Below are positions 24,201 through 33,200 of a stretch of 64,000 nt of DNA, piece by piece. The stretch covers positions 733,263-797,262 of the forward strand of contig VZRZ01002682.1 of the NCBI GenBank assembly GCA_013398175.1, read 5' to 3'. The stretch's first letter is position 1, and every line of letters starts with the position of its first letter. Below the pieces are notes generated by a model. It made no database searches. It saw only the letters and a list, made by a program, of their open reading frames with translations, and had not been told where the DNA came from. A program made the translations under genes and the position numbers. The stretch is from Climacteris rufus (taxonomy: Eukaryota > Chordata > Aves > Passeriformes > Climacteridae).

Positions 24201-27200
24201 ATAAAATGTCATTTCATACTTGAGCCAAGCCAGTGTTTTTGTTGTAGATGACCATGACTCAAAGAGAAGCGATCCGTGTTGACCAGCACACGAGGGATAC
24301 ATATCAGAGGGGGGAACAGCTCCTGCTGCACATCCAGAGCATCCAGAGGAGCATTGCAGGTATGTAAAGAAGGGTCTTCACTTTGGGTTTTTTTCCCTGT
24401 GATAATGCCATGCTCTTGGTTTCAACCACTGCCAAGTACTGCATCACTTAGAAAAGGCCATGGGGAGAACAAGGGGAGCTACAAATGAAATGAAGATCCC
24501 TGCAGAATCCCAGCTTTTACTCTGACCAGATTTATTGTGAGTCTGAGCTGCTTGGCTAAGCAAGTCTTGGGAAAAAACACATTAAATTTGCACAAATGTT
24601 ATTAATATGCGTAAAATGGGCAATCTGCACTGCAGCTTCGGGAGAGATTGAGCAGAACAGAGTGGCTGGATCTGGGAGAGGAGGTAAAGCTGCAGAACAA
24701 TGCTTGGGATGTAACGTGTGGTACTGACATTCAGCCAAGGGGGCAGAGATGTGGGGCAGTGCCTGTCTGTGGGTGATCTCAAGCAATTTGTTGTCTGAGT
24801 GCTGTCTGAAAGCAGCCTATGGTTTGTGAGGGTGGTGTAAGAGGGGGACAACCTCAGGGAATCCTGCAGGATCTGTTTTGGTCAGTTCTAAGGGGGGTGT
24901 GGTTTCTCTGCAGATCTGCTGCGGCAGATGGCCAGATTTGGGGCAGCCAACGCCAGCACCACGTCCAGCGAGGAGTTCCGGCAGAAGGTGGCCGAGGTGG
25001 AAAGCATGCTGAGGGAGATGAGAGAGAGGAGCCTGCGAGCCCAGGGGGAGCTGGCAAGGCGTGAGCACGAGGAGGCCCAGAAATGTGAGTCCAGCTGGGT
25101 GGCACAGGGCTGCTCACACCCTGCTGGGTCTGGCTGTTCCTGGCTTGGAGGCCATGGGGTTCCTGCACATCGTGTCATGTTTAGAGAGTGCTGTTAAGAA
25201 CCAAGCGCCCCCAACAAGTTTTGTAGGAGTTTCAGAGTCTCCTGTAACACTCCAAAAGGATCATTTGTGGTTCCTTTTCACTTAAGGCAAATTTCGGAGC
25301 AGAACTAACTGGGTAGTTCTGTTTGATGAACAAAAATGACAACACATAGAACTAGGAATCACCATTATTACTTGATGTTTTCACACCACGTGTGGATGTG
25401 AATAAATCACACCATGTTTCCTCCTATTTGCTGTCCCAGGAGAGGGGTTCAGAGTAACAACCAGCAGCCTGCACCCACAGCAGCTCTGCTGTCCTGAGGG
25501 CATCCTTGCAGGAGAGAGGGCAGTGAGCCCAACCAGGCACACTGGCACTGCAGGAAGCGAGTGCTTCAGAATTAACAGACTCTAGCAAAATATAACTCAG
25601 CAGCTGAAAGCTGGAATTGTAAACGGGCTCTTGTTAGAAATAAGTAATTTTTCACAGTGGAAGCAATCAAGGCCTCAGGTGGGGTTTCTCCATCATCTGG
25701 AACCTTGCAGGCATGGCTGTGTATTTTTCTGGGAGAGATCCCATCCCTCTCACCAGCACTGGGCCTTTGGAGACAATCTTGGACTAGATCCTGTGCTATT
25801 GAGGCTGAAAGGGAGGGAGGGATGGAAGATGGTCACTTCTGACCTTGATACCTGCCAAGTGAGACCAGAACCAGGCTTTTCAGGCAGCCAAGCACAGAAA
25901 GAACCTGTAACACAGGAGGAGGAATTAGCAAGAGTTCTCATCCCCTCCCTCCCCAGTGCTGCATCGGGTGAAGAGCGAGCTGCACGCCCGCTGGCAGTCC
26001 AACCAGGAGCTGGTGAGCAGCATCCAGGAGCGGCTGGCACAGCACAGCTCCCAGCTCATGGATCTGCGCGATACCCTCAACGAGGCCGTGAACAAAACCA
26101 GGCAGACAGAGGACTTGAACAGCCTGAACCGAAACAACCTGGAGGAGAGCCAGGTACGCCCTCACCAGCTGGTCCTGGCCATGCAGTGGGGTGGGGCTAT
26201 CCCAGCCCTGCTGGTCCCTGACCCTGGGTCTCTGTGTCCAGCAAAAGAGCCAGGAGCTCCAGCAGCAGCACGCGCTGGTGCAGGAGACCCTGCGGATGGC
26301 CAAGGACGCCCTTGCCCAGGTCTCTGACTTCCTGCAGATGATGGAGCGTGCGAAGGAGGTGAGTGGCAGAGGCACTTGGGCGTGGGCAGAGGGCGAGGGT
26401 GCAGCCCTGGGGAGTGACGTGTGTCCTTGCAGGCGTACGAGAAGCTGGCGGCGCTGCTGGACGGGGCGAAGCTGCCCCTGACCGAGCGGGTCAAGAAGTT
26501 CTCCCCGGCCAGCAGCAAGATCCCCATCGTGGAGCAGGCAGAGGAGCACGCCCGGCTCCTGGATGAGCTCGCGAGGAACCTGTCCAGGTGAGGCACCACT
26601 GCTGACCCTCACTAGTCAGGCCATCTCCTACCAGAGCTGGGAATGGGAAACTGCAGCCCCACAGCATGGCAGGGGAGCAGCAGGGTATCGCCTCCAAAGC
26701 TTTATCCCAGAGCACACGTTTTGTTGAGGAGCCCAAGGGTCTGTGTGGGGGTGTGGGCAAGAGCCTGAGTGTTCTCCACGGACGTGATGGCTTCATCTTC
26801 CAACACAGCATTATCCAGGACACAAACCAGGATGGCTTTATCCAGCGGGCGGTCGACGCCTCCAATGCCTACGCCAGCATCATTGAAGCCGTGAGGAAAG
26901 CAGAGCAAGCAGCGCACGATGCTGACGAGGCAGCCAGCGAGGCCTTGATGGTATGTGCTGTGGGGAGCCCTGTGAAGATGGGCAAAAACCAAACTCCCTT
27001 CCCTCTGACACGTGGGCTCTGTTCCGTGCCAGAGAGCAGAGTCTCTGCCACAGCTGGGGCCACACCTGGTGTTTGGGTCTCACTGTCACACCCCCTGCAG
27101 TTGTCTGAACGAGCATTTTTGTGTGCAGTCAGAGCCAGAGACTTGAATTCCTCTTCAGAGTCCCGTGTTTGTTTCACAGAATGTCATCTCAGAAAACCTC

Positions 27201-30200
27201 GGGGCCATCTCTAGGACACTGAGGAGGAACAGCAGCAGCCTGGAAGAGGCTGTGAGGAGACAGCAGAGCAAACTCAACGGGGGTGAGAGAGGCTCCTCGC
27301 AGGGTCTGATGTCCTCTGGGCTGGACTGAGCTCCAACAAACAGCATGTGCATTTCTTTAATTGCAGCTATTAAAGGCACTCTGCAGACAGCACAGGACAA
27401 GCTGGCTGACCTCCGTGCAAGGAAGGAGCAGCTCCTGAGCAAGCTCCAATCTGTGCAGGACATGCTGGGCAGGGAGCAAGGTTTGTTCTGGGGTAGCTGG
27501 ACTGACTCTCTCTGCTCCCTTTTTCATGCACCAGTTGTGACCCAAGGGTGCTTCCTGACTGTTCCTGGCCATCTCAGAGATAGTTCTTTCTTTCCAGAGG
27601 ACACAAAGGACACAATCCAGAATGCCAAAGCAGCTGCTGCCGAGGCCAACGAAACAGCTGGAAGAGTGGAGGATACCCTGAGCACCATGAAGAAGAACCT
27701 GGATGAGTGGAATGACCAGTATGGAGGCCTCCGAAATGAAGATCTGAACCAGGCAGTCCAGGATGCCAGGAAATCTGGTGAGTGCTGAGCCTGGTGTGCT
27801 GCCAGGGCTGAGTCTGTCATGAGCCAGGGCATGCATGGATATCTGCTGGGAGCTGTGTGCTTTTGGAAGCTGTGCTTTGCAGCTCCAGGTCAAGAGCAGA
27901 GGGAGGTAGCAGCTAATACTGGATGCTTTTAGTCCTGGCCCTTTGTTTTTTTCTCTCCCTGCAATTCCTGTATCACCTGTAGCTTTACTGCAGGAGGTGC
28001 ATGCACTGGAGTGCTCTCACATCCCCTGTCAAGGCCGATGGATTTAGGGGATCTCTCTGTGCCTGCTCCCAGCTGCTGCTGCTTTGACTTGCATGTCTCA
28101 CACTCCCTGAGCTTCACATTTCCCTTCCTCACTAACCTTGAAAACCCCTGACTCCTCTCCAACCCCAGTGTCCAGCCTGGAAAGCACCATCCCTCTGCTG
28201 CTGGAAAAGCTGAGCAGCCTGGAGAACAGGAGGAACAAAAACGCCACCGTGTCGGAGAACATCGTGCGGATCCGGCAGCTCATCACGCAGGCCAGGAACG
28301 CCGCCAGCAAGGTGGGCTCAGGGCAGGGTGAGGGCTGGGCACGCTGTGCTGGGGGCCTGGGGTGAAGGAGGGCTTACCTGAGGGTAGCATCCAAATGAGA
28401 TTGTGTCTAGGGAAGCTCTGGGACCACCAGGCAGAGCCTCTTTCTCATGGGAAAGCTCCAGAAGGTGCTCTGATGTGGTACAGTTGGCGGTGACCCGACC
28501 CTGCAGCAGCGGGTTCAGTGCCACGGGGCTGGGTTTCTCTCCCTGCAGGTGAAAGTGCCCATGAAGTTCAATGGCAGCTCAGGGGTGCAGGTCCGGATGC
28601 CCAGCAACCTGCAGGACTTGGCAGCCTACACATCCCTCAAGTTCTACATCCAAAACCCCGAGCCCAGGAGCCGGCAGGACGAGGCAGAGGAGGGGCGGTT
28701 CGTGTTGTACCTGGGCAGCCGGGAGGTGAGACGGGGCCAGAGGGCAGAGGGAGCCCTTGTTGCATCAATGGGGGGGTCATGCCAGGACATCAGCCCCTCA
28801 CCTGCTGCCTGAATGTCTTTGTGGGGAACACAAGCAGCCCCTGGAAGCAGTTGTCAGCCTGGATGGGGAGTGGGATAGGGGGTGTTTGTGTAGTGCAGCC
28901 CTGGAAGCATCTGGGAGAGCTCCTGCCTATCCCAAATGCCAACATGTGGCCCTGTCTCTCCCTGGGGTCAGGCCACTGGAGACTACTTGGGCATTGTGCT
29001 GAAGGACCGCAGAGTGCACTGGATCTACAAACTGGGAGATGAGGAACCAGCCTCCCTGAGTGTGGACGAGGATATTGGAGAGCAGTTTGTCACCATCAGC
29101 ATCAACAGGTAGGAGACTGCTGGGACACATCCCAGGGAAGTTCAGCAGGAGACTGCCCCTGCAGTGAATGTAGTGCTGTGCCCAAGTCTAGACAGGCCCT
29201 TGCAGGAGTGCTGTGGACTCCACCATCCAGTTGTCCCTAGCACAGTAACATCTCTAAATAATTACCAGGGAGATGGTGTCTTGCCAGGTCACATGGGGCC
29301 TGGGTGTGTCTGTGGGAGAGGAAGGATGAAGCTCATCATGGAGGGTCTGTTCAGTCCTGTGGCAGTGCTGGTAGCATGAACACTGGCTCCTTTCAGTGTG
29401 CTGATGTGGTGCTCCCCAGTGGGAGCTGCAGAGCGGTGTGGGGAGGCCCTTTGCTCAGGGAGGGCAGGGTTTGCTCCTCTTTGGGGGTCTCCCCGGTTTT
29501 GACCATCGCTCCCTGCTGCAGGATCCTGCAGTACGGGCACATGTCGGTGATCGTGGAGAGGCAGAGGGTGCACGAGATCAAGGGAGACAGCGTGGCCAAG
29601 GGGGAGCAGGGGCTGCTCAACCTCGACCCGCACAACGTGGTCTTCTACGTGGGTGGCTACCCCTCCAGCTTCACGGTGAGACGGGCAGCGGGGCGGGGGG
29701 CCGGGTTTTGGGAGGTACCAGCGATGCCTTCAGAGGTTCTTGTGGGGGAAGAACTTGATGATGTGGGGAAACCAGGCTCAGACTTGCTCAGCTGTTGGGT
29801 TTCATCCCCAGCCTCCTCCCGCTTTGCGCTACCCCAACTACCGCGGGTGCCTGGAGCTGGACACGCTGAACGAGGAGGTGGTGAGCCTGTACAACTTCCA
29901 GCACACCTTCGAGCTGGACACCAGCGCCGAGAAACCCTGCGCCAGGTGGGCACCGCGCCCGCGCCGGGAGCCGCTCTGCTCCGCAGCACTCGCCCTCAGC
30001 TGCTCCAGGGCGTGGAAGTGGCTTGGGATTGATGCCTCCTGTGTGTGTCAGGTCCAAGTCCACAGGAGACCCCTGGCTGACTGACGGCTCCTACTTCGAC
30101 GGCACCGGCTACGCGGAGATCAAGTTTGAGAGCCAATTCGGCACAACCAAGCGCTTCGAGCAGGAGATCCGCGTGGTCTCCTACAACGGCATCATCTTCT

Positions 30201-33200
30201 TCCTGGAGAACCAGGCAGGTGCTTGCTCCCCTGGGGAGCCTTCATCCCTCACTGGGTGGGCTGGGACAGTCCCAGGCCTGCTTGCAGGTATTCCCAGTTT
30301 AGGACACTGGGGAGGGGAGGCACTGGAGATCTCAGGGCTGCTTGGAGCAGGATTTCAGCACTGTTGGTCAAAACCTTGTGAGGGCTGGACCCAAACCTCA
30401 CAGCAGTCATTTAGGTGGCTCTCCAGAATTTGGGAGAGCACCCATGCACAGACCCTCTGAGCTGAGCCAGGGTTCACAGGGTTCACCAGTGGTGCAAGGA
30501 GCATTTCCAACTTGCAGTGTTATCTCTGTGCCCCAGCACAGGGCTGCTGTTTGCAGATAGATCCCAAATAACTGTGACCAGGGCACTGGCAGCAGGACCT
30601 GCTCCCACCAGTACTAAGGGGCAGGTGGGATCAGTGCCATGGCTGCATCCTGGGCACCTGCTGAGTGTCCATCCTGCCTCCCCCAGGGTCAGTTCCTGTG
30701 TCTGGCCATCCGGGATGGGAAGCTGGTGCTTTACTATGATTTCAGCTCTGGCCTGGAGATGGCAAAACCCAGCAACTCCTCCTCCCTCACCATCAGCAGC
30801 ACCACAAACAAAGCGGTAAGAGGAACAGTGCCTGCCTGGCTCGCTTGGAGGGAGGGCTCCTCATCCAGGGTGGGGTGGCACGGGGACCCTTGTTTCTGAG
30901 GGGGAAAATGCTGCAAGAAGTTCTTTGACTAGAACCATTGACTAGACAGCTTGTCCTGCTCTCTGTGATGGGCCTCATTGCCCCAGACTGATGGATCATT
31001 TTCTTCTCTGTCTCCAGATCCAGATTTTCCTCCTCAAAATGAATAACAAGAAGCGCATCCTGGTGCGGCTGGAGCGCCTCACCATCTTCGTGGTGGAGCA
31101 GGAGAACTCCCTGGAGAATGCTGTCTCCTACTACCTGGGTGGTGTACCCCCAGAAGTGCTGCCCCCCAGGTGGGTCCAGCCTGCAGTGGGGTGGGACAGG
31201 CAGCATGTTCCCCTCGAGTCTCTGGTAGTGGCCCTGGCCCTTTCTCAGTCATATCCAGGGCTGTTGAAACACTGCTGAAACTCTGGGGGAAGATTTCCTC
31301 TCCCTGTCCATCATCCTGAGCTTTTAAGGATGATAACTTTTCCATCTCTGGTGAGGGATGAGGTGCTGGGTGTCACCAAGTCCTCCTCTGCCATGCTGGA
31401 TGCTTTCGAGCAGCCTTGGCACTGGAGATACCCATGACCATTACATTTTTTTCCCAGGCACTCTGTCTGAAGAGCTGCAGAGCCAGATCCTGCCCAGGGC
31501 TGTGTCTTAGCTGGGGCTGTCCTTGTTAACACTGCTTGCTTCTCCTGCAGCTTGAAAGCTCTCTTCCCCACGGGTGGGCCCATCCGGGGCTGCATGAAGG
31601 GCTTGAAGGCTCTTGGCAAATACGTCGACCTGAAGCGCATGAGCACCGTGGGCGTCAGCTTTGGGTGCACCTCGGACCTCCTGGTGAGCACAAAGCCCTG
31701 GCAGCCTGGCCAGTGTGCTGGGGGAAGGGTCTGTCAGGGAAAGGGTGCACAGGACCTCCAGGACCAGCCCCATCTCCCCTCATTCACACAGGAAAAGCGT
31801 AAAACCCCCAGGTCCTCGCTGCTAAAGGGTCATGGTGAGGTGCTATGGCTGGTCATGGCACCAGCCAGACTCAGCAGAACCAAAGCTCCTCACTCCCCTC
31901 CCAGCCCCCCAGCAATGCCAGAGCCAGGCTCCCACCTTGCCCCCTTGCTGTCCCTCCCAGATTGCCCGCTCAGTCAGCGTCCATGGCCACGGCTACCTGA
32001 CCCTGGCCCTGACCGATGTGCCGGGGCTGCGGGATTTCTACAGCGGCTTCAGCTTCCAGACGAGCCAGCACGACGGGCTGCTCTACCACCACAGCACCCA
32101 GGTGGGCACCCTGAGTATCCCTGCTGGGCAGGATGCTGCTTCCCCTTGGGAAAGAGGGGATTTCGGTAGGACCAGGGTGTGAATCTGCAGTGAGATCTGC
32201 ACCCTGAGCTCCCGAGAGCAGTGGGGAAATGGGCCTTTCCTTGGGGTTCAGCTGCTGAACAGCAATGGGGTGATGCTTTCCACAGGAGGGGACGTGCCAG
32301 GTGTCCCTCCAGAGGGGCCAGTTGGCTTTGAACCTGCTGGGAAGTGAAATCACCACTGACAATGCCTATGCGGATGGCAGGGCCCACTACGTGGCCTTCT
32401 ACAGCGATGCCCGTGGGTACGTGTCCTGCTGGGGGTGCTGCTGGGGGGCCCAGAGCCACGGGGACCTGCTGATCCCCCCCTGGCACCCGCAGGGTCCGGC
32501 TGTACGTGGACGACGAGCTGCAGGACACCACGCCCGGGGCCGGGCGCAGCCGGCGGCAGCGGCGCCAGGACGGGCAGCGGCTCCTCCAGCTCGGGGGCTC
32601 GGCGGCTCCCGGCGCCCCCAGCAACCTCAGCGGCTGCATCGGGAACGTCTTCGTCAAGCGGTGAGCAGCTCCTGCCAGAGAGCCGGGCCCGGCCCCTCCC
32701 CAGCTCCCAGCTGGTGCAGTGACAGGGATCTCTCCTCCCCGTGTGTAGGATGTCAGAGCCACAGATGGTGGTGGACCTGCAGCAGAACGTGGAGAGCATC
32801 AATGTCACCATGAGCTGTCCCTTGGGTGAGCAGCCACAGCAGCTCAGAGTCACTCCGAAGAAGGAGAGGCGGAAACCCAAGGTACCAGCTCACATCCCCC
32901 TCCTCATCCCGCTCGGATGCCACTGCTGAGCCGCTCTGCTGGCACGTGCAGGGATGCTCCCTCACTCCATCCCTCGGTGCACGTTGTGTAGGTGCCGGGC
33001 AAGCCTGCGCCGAAGGGCCGGCGCCACGACCGGGACGGGCTGTGCCAGCTGCACCCCCAGCCCCGCGCAGCCAGGGGCACCTTCCGCTTCGGGGGGGCCC
33101 CGAGCAGTCGCTGGGAGTTTGATGAGATCCCAGCCTCCTTTGGGCGGAGGTGAGTCCGCCCTGTGCCCAACCACACAGCCTTGGCCTGGGGACCGTGGCT

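Noticed and set aside
30219..30224. GT donor four bases after the GC donor
   Set aside because: Using it adds four bases and shifts the frame of LG2. No acceptor in the right phase compensates.
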